IMG/VR virus record: IMGVR_UViG_3300020183_000446
Span: 1 to 24,545 of that record
Strand: one strand, 5' to 3'
DNA: 24,545 nucleotides
Origin: a virus
Below the pieces are notes generated by a model, which did not search any database, was not told the origin of the DNA, and saw nothing but the letters and a program-made list of their open reading frames with translations. Shown here piece by piece: positions 1-7,405 of this stretch. Every line of letters starts with the position of its first letter. Positions within the stretch are counted from its first letter, which is position 1. The translations under genes and the position numbers were made by a program.

Positions 1-1019
1 TGAAGTTGTGCAGCATCGGCCTTCTTTACGCCAGATGGGAAGTAGTTCTCACGAATCGTCTCAAGTTTTTCTACGAATTCTTCCTCTGTGGAAAATTCTA
101 CACTCTCTGCAAGTGCTTTGATTTTTTCTACTTGAGTTGCTGTGAGTCCTTCGCATACTTCATTTACAAGTTGTACTTTAATTGCTTCAGTAAGTTGTTT
201 CTTGTACTGAATATTTGCTTCAATTTCTTCATTCAGTTTAACTTCCAGTTCTTCAACTTTAGATGCTAGTTCATCCACAAGTTCTACTTTGTCTTCTGGA
301 ACGTTGATATAGTTTTCGGCAAACAGATTACGCAGACCAGCAATAAAGTCTTCTGTGATTTCAGAACGCAGACCGCTTTCAATTGCGATTTCGTTTTCTT
401 CCATCCACTGCTCTACTACGTAGTTCAAGTAATCATCTACTTTTTCTGTAAGTTCTGCTTTGATTTCTTCAACAGCTTCAGCTAACATGCCAGCATACTC
501 AGATTCCATTTGTTCTTGGATCTGTGCTACACGATCAAATACGCGTGCTTCGAAGATTGTTGCAGCTTTTACTTTGAAGTCTTCTGAAATAGTTTTGTCA
601 TCAGCAAACAACGCATCAACATCTTCTTTCATTTTTTTCTTCATCTTGTCTACCATATCTTCATCATCATCGTCCTCATCATCTTCATCAACATCTTTGC
701 CTTTTTTATCTTCTTCTTCAGGCATCATGTTTGTACCTGAACCTGGGCGCATGTGTTGATCACCAAGTTGAACGTCAGCCGATGCTGCTGAAGGTTTAGT
801 TGTAGGGGCAGCAGCACTCTTACCAGAACCTCTGCTTGTCAATTTAGCAGAATCGTCATCTGCTTTATAATTTTGTGGTGTAGGACCGCCTAAATCTTCA
901 GGTGTTCCAGAGTTACCTGGAGTGTCATGTGACAATGTAGGCATTGGCATACCCCCAGCAGATGACTTGCTTTTTGCAAGAATTTCCGCTGCGGCTTCCA
1001 TTAGTTTGTTTGTTGCCAT
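1..1019 (-). CDS. 22: Prohead core scaffold protein gp22 (3' end beyond window)
   Basis: This is the internal scaffold around which the T4-type prohead shell assembles; it is later digested by the gp21 protease. The frame is open from an ATG at 1019 to the window edge, giving 339 residues with no stop, so the C-terminus is missing. Residues 1-100 are Gly/Pro/Ser-rich and probably flexible. Residues 101-135 are extremely acidic, then Lys-rich. From about 140 to the edge the protein is Glu/Lys-rich and predicted to be almost wholly helical or coiled coil, as expected of a core scaffold. The start is supported by AAGGAG eight bases upstream. A TATAAATA late promoter box lies 22 bases before the start. 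It follows the protease gene, as in T4. The assignment rests on composition and position, since scaffold sequences diverge quickly. Confidence 0.88.
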   Translation of the reverse strand, partial: MATNKLMEAAAEILAKSKSSAGGMPMPTLSHDTPGNSGTPEDLGGPTPQNYKADDDSAKLTSRGSGKSAAAPTTKPSAASADVQLGDQHMRPGSGTNMMPEEEDKKGKDVDEDDEDDDDEDMVDKMKKKMKEDVDALFADDKTISEDFKVKAATIFEARVFDRVAQIQEQMESEYAGMLAEAVEEIKAELTEKVDDYLNYVVEQWMEENEIAIESGLRSEITEDFIAGLRNLFAENYINVPEDKVELVDELASKVEELEVKLNEEIEANIQYKKQLTEAIKVQLVNEVCEGLTATQVEKIKALAESVEFSTEEEFVEKLETIRENYFPSGVKKADAAQL

Positions 1020-1041
1020 TGAGTATCTCCTTATGATTTCT

Positions 1042-1049
1042 TATTTATA
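1042..1049 (-). promoter_or_regulatory. T4-type late promoter box for gene 22
   Basis: The minus strand reads TATAAATA, the exact T4 late promoter core recognised by the gp55 sigma-like factor. It lies between the end of gene 21 and the start of gene 22, 22 bases before the ATG, leaving room for a short leader with the AAGGAG ribosome site. Scaffold is needed in large amounts, so a private promoter makes sense. Confidence 0.75.
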
Positions 1050-1053
1050 AAAT

Positions 1054-1704
1054 TTAAAGTTTTCGTAGGAAGTTTTCGAAAAGTTGCAATCCAACAGATT
1101 CAATATCTCTGCGTGATGCTTTGCGAATTTGCTGTTTCGAATAGTTAATATCTGATTCGACAAACTTACCTTCTACGAATAACCATTCTTTGTTTTCCAT
1201 GATGCCCTGAACGAAAGCGCCAGGTGCAGAAGGATCAGCAACAATATCAGCAGCAGTTGCAAGACGTAGATCATCTTGTACCAAATTGTAACCTTCTTTT
1301 GTCATAACGACTGAGCCTAAAGCACGTGAAGAAACACCAAGATTGACACCTGATTCAATCAGATTTTTTGCAATCAAACCATATGGTGTTTCCATAATGA
1401 GTGCTTTACCAACAAATGTATTACCGTTTTCTACCAAACTTGTAATCTTGTGTGACACACGTTCTAGATTCAACGATGGTGTATCTGGGTGACCTAGTTC
1501 ACCCAATGCACGGTTTGTGTCGATGTATTCTTGTTTGTAACGAGCAACTTCGTTACGCAGTGTGTTCATTTTGTACATACGATTGTTGCGATTGACTTCA
1601 TCGCCAACAAGGAATGTACCTTCAATGTAAAGTTGTTTCTTACCGTCTTCTGTCTTTTCGGTAAGATATCTTACATTTTCAATGTGTTCTTTGATGAGTT
1701 TCAT
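1054..1704 (-). CDS. 21: Prohead core maturation protease gp21
   Basis: Serine protease of the T4 gp21 family. It is packaged in the prohead core and trims the scaffold and capsid proteins during maturation. The 216 residues are close to T4 gp21 (212). Likely catalytic residues are visible: His72 in GELGHP, Ser125 or Ser126 in GVNLGVSSRALGS, and Asp157 in VADPSAPGAF. In this family cleavage follows an I/L-x-E motif. The start ATG overlaps the stop of the preceding gene by one base (TAATG), and AGGAG lies about ten bases upstream inside that gene, so translation is probably coupled. The place between gp68 and gp22 is the same as in T4. Confidence 0.95.
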   Translation of the reverse strand: MKLIKEHIENVRYLTEKTEDGKKQLYIEGTFLVGDEVNRNNRMYKMNTLRNEVARYKQEYIDTNRALGELGHPDTPSLNLERVSHKITSLVENGNTFVGKALIMETPYGLIAKNLIESGVNLGVSSRALGSVVMTKEGYNLVQDDLRLATAADIVADPSAPGAFVQGIMENKEWLFVEGKFVESDINYSKQQIRKASRRDIESVGLQLFENFLRKL

Positions 1705-2066
1705 TATAGAGATACTCCTGTGTATGGATCAACATTGTATGTTGCCACTTTTGATAGTTCTAAAATAAGAGTTCCACCAGTTACAATCTCAATAACAACA
1801 CTTTGTGTATTATTGTTTGCAAGTGAGTGGCCATATTCATCAAAATCCATGCTGCCACCATTATGCAATGCTAATAGTGGAATACTATTTCTGACAATAC
1901 GAATATGCCCGTTTGTTGACCATTTTAGATGACGAATATCTGCTTCCGTAACAGTTTCGGTTGTTGTATTTGCTCTTAGACTGTTGAGAGTAATCGTATA
2001 TGTGCCTACATCAACTGCACGAACAATAGACGAACCTCTCAACGTGTTAGTAATTTCAAATGGCAT
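1704..2066 (-). CDS. Unassigned 120-residue beta-rich protein in the prohead operon
   Basis: I do not recognise this gene. It encodes 120 residues that look beta-rich, with alternating hydrophobic residues near positions 20-30, 55-65 and 88-105. There are no cysteines, no signal peptide and no membrane segment. It starts just after the gp68-like stop (TAAAATG) with GGGA upstream, and its own stop overlaps the gp21 start. T4 has no gene here: 68 is followed directly by 21. The location implies a virion or prohead role, perhaps a small capsid-associated or decoration-type protein, but that is inference from context only. Confidence 0.75.
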   Translation of the reverse strand: MPFEITNTLRGSSIVRAVDVGTYTITLNSLRANTTTETVTEADIRHLKWSTNGHIRIVRNSIPLLALHNGGSMDFDEYGHSLANNNTQSVVIEIVTGGTLILELSKVATYNVDPYTGVSL

Positions 2067-2067
2067 T

Positions 2068-2529
2068 TTATTTTAGTCCCATAGATTTGCGACGGCGCAT
2101 TGACATTTTTCTTTTTAGTAATGTGCGTCTGAGTTTGCTTTTTCTCGTTGTCTTCCAAGAACGTTTCAATAAACGTGCTTTACGTAATCTTACTGTTGCT
2201 GGTATACGTTTAACTGTGCTGCCACTTATTCGATATCCTTTTATACCTGATTTACGAACGTTCCTTTGTACAACAATTCTACCTTTTTTGTTGCGACGAA
2301 TACGACGGCGTATTTTAGATATACGACCCATCTTAACAATATTTGGATTGCGTCTTTTAGCCGCTTCTTCCAATACTTCTTCGTCCACTTCAATTTCTTC
2401 ATACATCGCATCAACGACATATGGCTTTGCTTCTTCTAACCGAACAGAAGCAATCTCATCTAGCCGTGCAAAGATAAGTTCTTTGGCTTCGTCTAATTTA
2501 TTCTGTAGAATTAGTTCTACAAAACTCAT
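2068..2529 (-). CDS. 68: Prohead core protein gp68-like, strongly basic
   Basis: Probable counterpart of the T4 prohead core protein gp68 (141 residues). From the ATG at 2529 it has 153 residues. Residues 1-60 form an acidic, helical N-terminal part beginning MSFVELILQNKLDEAKEL. From about residue 60 to the end the chain is extraordinarily rich in Arg and Lys, ending near MSMRRRKSMGLK. Such a tail could bind the acidic scaffold or DNA. An alternative TTG start at 2541 would add four residues; the ATG is preferred because GGAAAA sits seven bases before it. The gene overlaps the end of the preceding one by 32 bases. The gp68 identification rests on position, size and charge. Confidence 0.8.
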   Translation of the reverse strand: MSFVELILQNKLDEAKELIFARLDEIASVRLEEAKPYVVDAMYEEIEVDEEVLEEAAKRRNPNIVKMGRISKIRRRIRRNKKGRIVVQRNVRKSGIKGYRISGSTVKRIPATVRLRKARLLKRSWKTTRKSKLRRTLLKRKMSMRRRKSMGLK

Positions 2530-3169
2530 ACAGTTTTCCAAACGTTGTTACAGATTCAATTAGTTGTTGCCAGAAAATTTCTTTGCTATCTTCTTCTAAC
2601 TGACTGTATGTGTTTATGATTTTTTGTTTTGTTTCTTCACTGAGAGTAATAGAATTACCATCATTGAGCAACAATTCTTTTGCTTCTACCAATTCTTTAA
2701 TATATTCTTCTGCTTGCACTACAGCATCAAGAGCGGGGCCGTATGGCACACTGAACACACGCTTCAGTTTATCACTCCAATACATCGCAATACGAGTGCC
2801 ATCTGGATATAATCTTACCGCTTTACGCTTGATGACAAGCACAGCTGGTGGATCTGGCATCAATGGATATGCAGAACCTACAGAATCCATTCTTGCTTCT
2901 TCTAGTTCTTCACGTACCGCTTGTCTTGCTCTTGTAAATATCTGTTTATTACTTGTAATCAAATCTGCCATGCGATTGAAAAGATTACGCATGATTTCAC
3001 GATCAGCATTATTGAACTGTGGTCGTTCTTCACTCATCTTATCCATAATCTTGTGAATACGCGCTAGTTGTGCTTTATTTGCAAGACCAGCGCGAACAAG
3101 AATATCTAACTTTGAATAGTCTGACTTTTCTTCTTCTACGATAGATTTGAATTCAAGTAACGATTTCAT
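2498..3169 (-). CDS. Unassigned 223-residue protein between gp67 and gp68
   Basis: I do not recognise this gene, and T4 has none at this place. Residues 1-95 look helical and charged, beginning MKSLLEFKSIVEEEKSDYSK and including a run of Arg/Glu/Lys helices. A central part (about 105-145) is more beta-like, with VLVIKRKAVRLYPDG and a proline-rich MPDPP. The last 80 residues are helical and acidic. It starts within a few bases of the gp67 stop (TAATAATG) with no clear ribosome site, so reinitiation is likely. Lying between two prohead core genes, it is probably another core or scaffold component, or a portal-proximal assembly factor. Function is inferred from position only. Confidence 0.75.
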   Translation of the reverse strand: MKSLLEFKSIVEEEKSDYSKLDILVRAGLANKAQLARIHKIMDKMSEERPQFNNADREIMRNLFNRMADLITSNKQIFTRARQAVREELEEARMDSVGSAYPLMPDPPAVLVIKRKAVRLYPDGTRIAMYWSDKLKRVFSVPYGPALDAVVQAEEYIKELVEAKELLLNDGNSITLSEETKQKIINTYSQLEEDSKEIFWQQLIESVTTFGKLYEFCRTNSTE

Positions 3170-3171
3170 TA

Positions 3172-3366
3172 TTATTCTACTGTTTCTTCGTCTTCGGTAT
3201 TTTCTTCGTTGTTTTGCTCTTGCCCGCCAAATAAAGTAGCAGCCATTTCTTGCTTACGACCTTGCAACGCATCGAACGCTTTTGCGGATAAAACATTTTC
3301 TATACCTTCTTTTGCTGCTGCACTATCACCAGCGGCAATGTGATTAATAACTTCTTGAATTTGCAT
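3172..3366 (-). CDS. 67: Prohead core protein gp67-like
   Basis: Small prohead core protein like T4 gp67 (80 residues), here 64. The N-terminal two thirds is a helical segment with small residues (MQIQEVINHIAAGDSAAAKE, later AFDALQGRK), and the C-terminal 20 residues are strongly acidic (Glu/Asp/Asn). In T4 this protein is a core component cleaved by gp21; an I-Q-E at residues 3-5 fits the I/L-x-E cleavage pattern. GGGAG lies upstream of the ATG, and a TATAAATA box sits 26 bases before it. Its position just after the portal gene matches T4. Confidence 0.85.
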   Translation of the reverse strand: MQIQEVINHIAAGDSAAAKEGIENVLSAKAFDALQGRKQEMAATLFGGQEQNNEENTEDEETVE

Positions 3367-3378
3367 AGTAACTCCCTG

Positions 3379-5049
3379 TTATCTGCGTCTATTATTTATA
3401 TTGACAACTGATCGATTTACCTCGTCATCAAGGCCAGGTGTCAGTGATTCCTCTGTTTCCTCAGTGTTTTCAACTGTGTTGTCTTCTGGCTCTGCTTGTG
3501 GTTCTGCACTCTGTTGTGGTCCACCTAATACTGGTCCTTGCATATCATTAGGCAAAGTATCTTTTTCTTCTTGAATCTGGTTTTGCATGTCTTCGATTTC
3601 TTCATCAGTCATCATAAGAACTTTATTCATGACATAGTGATTTGAAAAATAACGACCAACAAACGGATCAACCAAGCTTACCATCTGCAATCTATTTTGA
3701 AGCAACTCGGCTTCACGCAACTCAGTAAAGTTATTGTCTTTACGAAAATCATAATAGATATTTTCTTTAAAGTCATCCCATTCTTCGCGGGTACAAATAC
3801 CTTTAAGTACCAATTGTACTTTAAGTACATCATCAAATATCTGTGAAAACTTATTACGAAGACGAACAACAAATTTTGCGAACTTTAATTCATCACGGGT
3901 AATTTCTTGACTTTTGCCCATCCCAGCAAATCCACCTTCTTGCGATTCTAGTCTCGAATATGGTACATTGAGAGATTGTAAAAGTTTCTTTTGAAAGTAT
4001 TTAACATCTTCTAATTCACCAAGATTCTGACCTGCTGGTAAAGTAGTAATTTCTGTACCTTTACCACCTTCTCTTCGTGGTAACCAGAAGTCTTCAAGCA
4101 TCGACATGTGTTTGCGTTCGTCACGAATCTCACCAGTGTTCGCATCATAAACTAATTTGTTACGATATTTGATCATGATATCACGCAGATATTGCTCTGC
4201 TTTACCGCGTGGCAAGTTACCAACGTCGATGTAAAAAATACGGCGTTCTGGTGCGCGTGAAATACGATAGATAACAATCGCATCTTCAATCATTCTTAGT
4301 TGATTGAGTGGCTTGATTGCTTTGTGTAGGTACGAAATGACAAATGTATTCTTTGCATCCATCAAACCTGAATTGATATTAATAATCGAATCTGGTGCAA
4401 TACGAATACCTTGTCCTACATTTGAAGTAAATGTTTGCGTGGTTGTGCCACGATCATTGTAGACATAGTATTCAGCAACCGATACAACGATCATTGCTCC
4501 TGTTTTTGGATCACGATCTTTTTTAATCTCACGCACCTTACGAATTTTGCGTGGGTCAATATATCTAAGTTCTTGAATACCTTCTTTAGGGTTTTTGTCA
4601 TTAACTACGATATGATAAAACATACGGCCATCAATGTACCAACGTTTGAATAAATCGTCAGCAAGATTACTGAAGTTCAACATCTTCAGTACATTATCAA
4701 ACTCTTCAATGATTTTTTTCTTAATTGTTTCTGGCTGCTTTAGATTATCTAAAACAATATCGACAACTTTACCTGCTTCATCGTGAGTGATAGCTTCATT
4801 GACAATTTCATCAATTGCCATTTGACATTCAGGATGATTAGACATTTCACGATATCGAGTGATGAGTTCAATTTCATTTCGAACTGAACCCTCTAAATCG
4901 ACATATGTACCATAGTACGCATTTTGCGTAACGGTAACTGCACCATCATCTACGGTCGCAGAAGGCAAAGCAAAGGATGCCTGTTCGGGTTTTTCAACCT
5001 CGACGACATCCTTTGAGCCTATTGTAAAGCCAAAAAGTTTAATTGCCAT
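3379..5049 (-). CDS. 20: Portal vertex protein gp20
   Basis: The portal forms the twelve-fold ring at the unique capsid vertex. It starts prohead assembly, docks the terminase and connects to the neck. The 556 residues compare with 524 in T4. The N-terminal region has the T4 portal signature YYGTYVDLEGSVRNEIELI followed by the helical stretch MSNHPECQMAIDEIVNEAI. The core contains RELRYIDPRKIRKVREI-type strands and the conserved APERRIFYIDVGNLPRGKAE segment, then LPAGQNLGELEDVKYF. The last 50 residues are an acidic, disordered tail. AGGAT precedes the ATG. The gene lies directly downstream of the terminator that ends gene 19, and no clear late promoter is seen in that short gap. Confidence 0.96.
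   Translation of the reverse strand: MAIKLFGFTIGSKDVVEVEKPEQASFALPSATVDDGAVTVTQNAYYGTYVDLEGSVRNEIELITRYREMSNHPECQMAIDEIVNEAITHDEAGKVVDIVLDNLKQPETIKKKIIEEFDNVLKMLNFSNLADDLFKRWYIDGRMFYHIVVNDKNPKEGIQELRYIDPRKIRKVREIKKDRDPKTGAMIVVSVAEYYVYNDRGTTTQTFTSNVGQGIRIAPDSIININSGLMDAKNTFVISYLHKAIKPLNQLRMIEDAIVIYRISRAPERRIFYIDVGNLPRGKAEQYLRDIMIKYRNKLVYDANTGEIRDERKHMSMLEDFWLPRREGGKGTEITTLPAGQNLGELEDVKYFQKKLLQSLNVPYSRLESQEGGFAGMGKSQEITRDELKFAKFVVRLRNKFSQIFDDVLKVQLVLKGICTREEWDDFKENIYYDFRKDNNFTELREAELLQNRLQMVSLVDPFVGRYFSNHYVMNKVLMMTDEEIEDMQNQIQEEKDTLPNDMQGPVLGGPQQSAEPQAEPEDNTVENTEETEESLTPGLDDEVNRSVVNINNRRR
3393..3400 (-). promoter_or_regulatory. T4-type late promoter box for gene 67 and the prohead core genes
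   Basis: The minus strand reads TATAAATA, an exact T4 late core. It is embedded in the last codons of the portal gene, 26 bases before the gp67 start. It would drive 67, the unassigned gene, 68, the 120-residue gene and 21, the core proteins needed in many copies, without raising portal expression. Confidence 0.7.
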
Positions 5050-5066
5050 TAAAAATCATCCTATAT

Positions 5067-5091
5067 TAAAAAGTAGGGCAAAAGCCCTACT
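5067..5091 (-). terminator. Rho-independent terminator after tail tube gene 19
   Basis: A perfect eight-base-pair stem (AGTAGGGC paired with GCCCTACT) with a four-base loop occupies 5072-5091. Read on the minus strand it is followed at once by a run of T (TTTTTAATA), the pattern of an intrinsic terminator. It begins next to the gp19 stop codon at 5093-5095. The plus-strand side has no T run, so it is directional. Confidence 0.88.
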
Positions 5092-5092
5092 C

Positions 5093-5638
5093 TTAGAGAA
5101 CACCATCTGCAACTGCTTCCCACCACTGGTAGGTAAGTGTTACAGTAAACTCTTCAATCGCATCATTTGAACCCCAATCGACATCAATCGGTGTGATGTC
5201 TGTTGGATACATACCTATAAATCTATATTTTTTGATTGAGTTACCTGCTTTACCAAACTGTGTAACTTCTCCATCAACCGTGTATCCTAATGGTGTACTT
5301 GCAATTGGATTACGAACATTGAGATTGTGGCTATTGATACCATTCATCCAACGCTCAAATGCATTGCGTACAACAAAATCTTCATCATTGATGATTGTTA
5401 CTGTCCAATCAGCAAAAGTACGATTACCCACAAACTTGAGTTCACGACCAAAATATTGAACAGGTACAACACCCAAAGTAGAACCTGGAAGCTGTGCTGT
5501 CTTACACATAAAAGTCATTTTTGTTTGTGCGTTTCCTGGTAATGAGAACACAGGAAACGGCATACTAACCTCAAATAGGTTTGGGCGGGCACCGTCACCT
5601 TGTAGTTGTGATCGGAACTGGTTTACATTGAATGCCAT
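5093..5638 (-). CDS. 19: Tail tube protein gp19
   Basis: Subunit of the inner tail tube through which DNA leaves the particle. The 181 residues compare with 163 in T4. The N-terminal portion has the family pattern FRSQLQGDGARPNLFEVSMP and then CKTAQLPGSTLGVVPVQYFG, the conserved loop of T4-type tubes. The middle carries FVGNRTFADWTVTIINDEDF, and the end is the strand-rich VDWGSNDAIEEFTVTLTYQW. AGGAG lies a suitable distance before the ATG, and the gap to the sheath gene is short. A strong terminator follows the stop, so tube messages end here. Confidence 0.96.
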   Translation of the reverse strand: MAFNVNQFRSQLQGDGARPNLFEVSMPFPVFSLPGNAQTKMTFMCKTAQLPGSTLGVVPVQYFGRELKFVGNRTFADWTVTIINDEDFVVRNAFERWMNGINSHNLNVRNPIASTPLGYTVDGEVTQFGKAGNSIKKYRFIGMYPTDITPIDVDWGSNDAIEEFTVTLTYQWWEAVADGVL

Positions 5639-5664
5639 TTATTTTTCTCCTGTTTCTCTTTTAT

Positions 5665-7350
5665 TTAAGCTGCACCTACCACTTCATTAAAACTTACACC
5701 TGTACGAACCGCTACAAAGTTAAGTTGAATGAAGTTGATGGAACGAGCAGGTTTAATGTAAATGTCACCTACAAATTCATTACGATCAATAACTTCTCCT
5801 GTGTTGTTTGTTTCATCACAGACAACACGGTAGTCTGTAATACCACGACGACCTTGAACATCACGCAGGAAAGGCTCTACGAGAGAAACGAACTGTGCGC
5901 GGGTAAACTGATCATTAAATTCAAACAGAGAGAAACGTGCCGCGCGTGAAATTGTTTTTTCAAGCGTGATGAACAAACGACGAACATTGATACGATCAAA
6001 TGCACTTGGCTTGCTCAACATTGTTTTATCACCAAACAGAACTGTACCTTCACCAGGGAAAGAAACTACTGGGTTAACGCCCTTTGTATATAGAGTGTCG
6101 CGTTCCGCCTTAGTTGGATTCCATGCAAGTTTAATTACATTCTTAATTACACCACGATTTAGACCACCTGGTGAGAACCATGGATCACGTTCGTTATCTG
6201 TACGAACACATAGTCCTGCAATGTCGCCATTAAGTGGTATCCAACGATAAACATCATTGTACTTGTCATACTGATATTTGTAACCTGAATCAATTACCGC
6301 ATAAGATGATGATGTAAGTGAATCTCTAAAATTAACAATGTCTGTAGCTTCACTGCCTGCGTTATCAACACAGTCCGCTTTTTCTGGTGAAACAAATGCA
6401 ACACAGTCTTTTCTTGTGCCTGCAATGTTATCAATAACATGAGTAGCGATTGTTGCATTGCCTGTACCAGTTACAAGTAATGAAATATCAACGGCTTCAG
6501 CGTTTACAAACTTGTCCCAACCACTCTCAAGTTGAGAGTTGCCAACGGTACCGTCTGTTCCACCAGAGAATGAAAAAGTTACATTACCTGTTGTATTTGC
6601 AAACACGGATGCGTTTGCTGATAAACCCCATGCTGTTCCTGCACCAGTATTTTGTGTAGGATGTGCAACTGACCAAATGTATTTTGATTTAGTTTCAATT
6701 ACTTTTTTGTAGTAATTTGAGTTACCTGAATCATCTCTTGCATCTGATGCTTTAGAAACAAAACCAAATTTTTCTAGAACTGTGCCTTGTGCGCCTGTCC
6801 ACAATCCATCTTCATCGATAACGATAACATGTAATTCATCAAAAGAACCATTTCTTGATGATACATATCCTGATGTTCCTGGTGCTGAAGAGAATTGTGA
6901 CTTGTAAGCCCATGTACCATATGATGCTGCATCGGCTAAAGATACTTTAAGTGAATTACCTAAAGCTCCTGGCCAACGAGCAGCAAATCCGTTGTATGAG
7001 TTTGCTGCATAACCTGTATGATTTTCATCATAATCATCTTCGCTTTTAATGACTAATGATCCGCCATTTGCGGTTGCGTTATTACCATTTGTAGGAATAG
7101 CACGAACAATCTTTAAGTTATTACCATAAGATAAGAAGTTCGCAGCAGAGAACCAATACTCATAATTTGCGCTATCTGGTTTGCCGAATCTGTCCGTCAG
7201 ACGAACTTCATCGGAAATAGTTGTGACTACACCACATGGTCCCCAATTAAAAGGTCCTACAAATGCGCCAGCAGAAGTGACAACTGAAGGAATAACTGTA
7301 GTCAGATCAATTTCTGATACATTCACTCCAGGTGATAATTGAAATGCCAT
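5665..7350 (-). CDS. 18: Tail sheath protein gp18
   Basis: Contractile tail sheath subunit. The 561 residues are shorter than T4 gp18 (659), with size differences expected in the outer protease-resistant domains. The N-terminus LSPGVNVSEIDLTTVIP and the following GAFVGPFNWGPCGVV are typical of T4-type sheaths. The C-terminal core is also recognisable: RINVRRLFITLEKTISRAA, then FVSLVEPFLRDVQGRRGI, and a final strand with YIKPARSINFIQLNFV. These conserved ends form the inner ring and arms that mesh neighbouring subunits. AGGAG stands before the ATG, and a CTAAATAG promoter-like box lies 43 bases upstream. Confidence 0.97.
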   Translation of the reverse strand: MAFQLSPGVNVSEIDLTTVIPSVVTSAGAFVGPFNWGPCGVVTTISDEVRLTDRFGKPDSANYEYWFSAANFLSYGNNLKIVRAIPTNGNNATANGGSLVIKSEDDYDENHTGYAANSYNGFAARWPGALGNSLKVSLADAASYGTWAYKSQFSSAPGTSGYVSSRNGSFDELHVIVIDEDGLWTGAQGTVLEKFGFVSKASDARDDSGNSNYYKKVIETKSKYIWSVAHPTQNTGAGTAWGLSANASVFANTTGNVTFSFSGGTDGTVGNSQLESGWDKFVNAEAVDISLLVTGTGNATIATHVIDNIAGTRKDCVAFVSPEKADCVDNAGSEATDIVNFRDSLTSSSYAVIDSGYKYQYDKYNDVYRWIPLNGDIAGLCVRTDNERDPWFSPGGLNRGVIKNVIKLAWNPTKAERDTLYTKGVNPVVSFPGEGTVLFGDKTMLSKPSAFDRINVRRLFITLEKTISRAARFSLFEFNDQFTRAQFVSLVEPFLRDVQGRRGITDYRVVCDETNNTGEVIDRNEFVGDIYIKPARSINFIQLNFVAVRTGVSFNEVVGAA

Positions 7351-7393
7351 TGGATTTCTCCTTTTATTGTTGGGTCAATATTCTTTTTATTGT

Positions 7394-7401
7394 CTATTTA
7401 G
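7394..7401 (-). promoter_or_regulatory. Candidate late promoter variant (CTAAATAG) for gene 18
   Basis: The minus strand reads ACTAAATAG in the 55-base gap between genes 17 and 18. It shares the TAAATA core of the T4 late promoter. The same nine bases stand before the 111-residue gene near 19690, which suggests a variant promoter rather than chance. It lies 43 bases before the sheath start. Confidence 0.5.
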
Positions 7402-7405
7402 TTTT

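Noticed and set aside
1531-1932. Long plus-strand open frames opposite the protease and other structural genes
   Set aside because: They overlap well-identified minus-strand genes, have unlikely composition and no ribosome sites. Every supported gene is on the minus strand.
2530-2541. TTG at 2541 as the start of the gp68-like gene
   Set aside because: The ATG at 2529 has GGAAAA at suitable distance and gives the expected helical N-terminus.
7351-7405. A terminator between genes 17 and 18
   Set aside because: The gap is AT-rich with T and A runs but has no stable inverted repeat.
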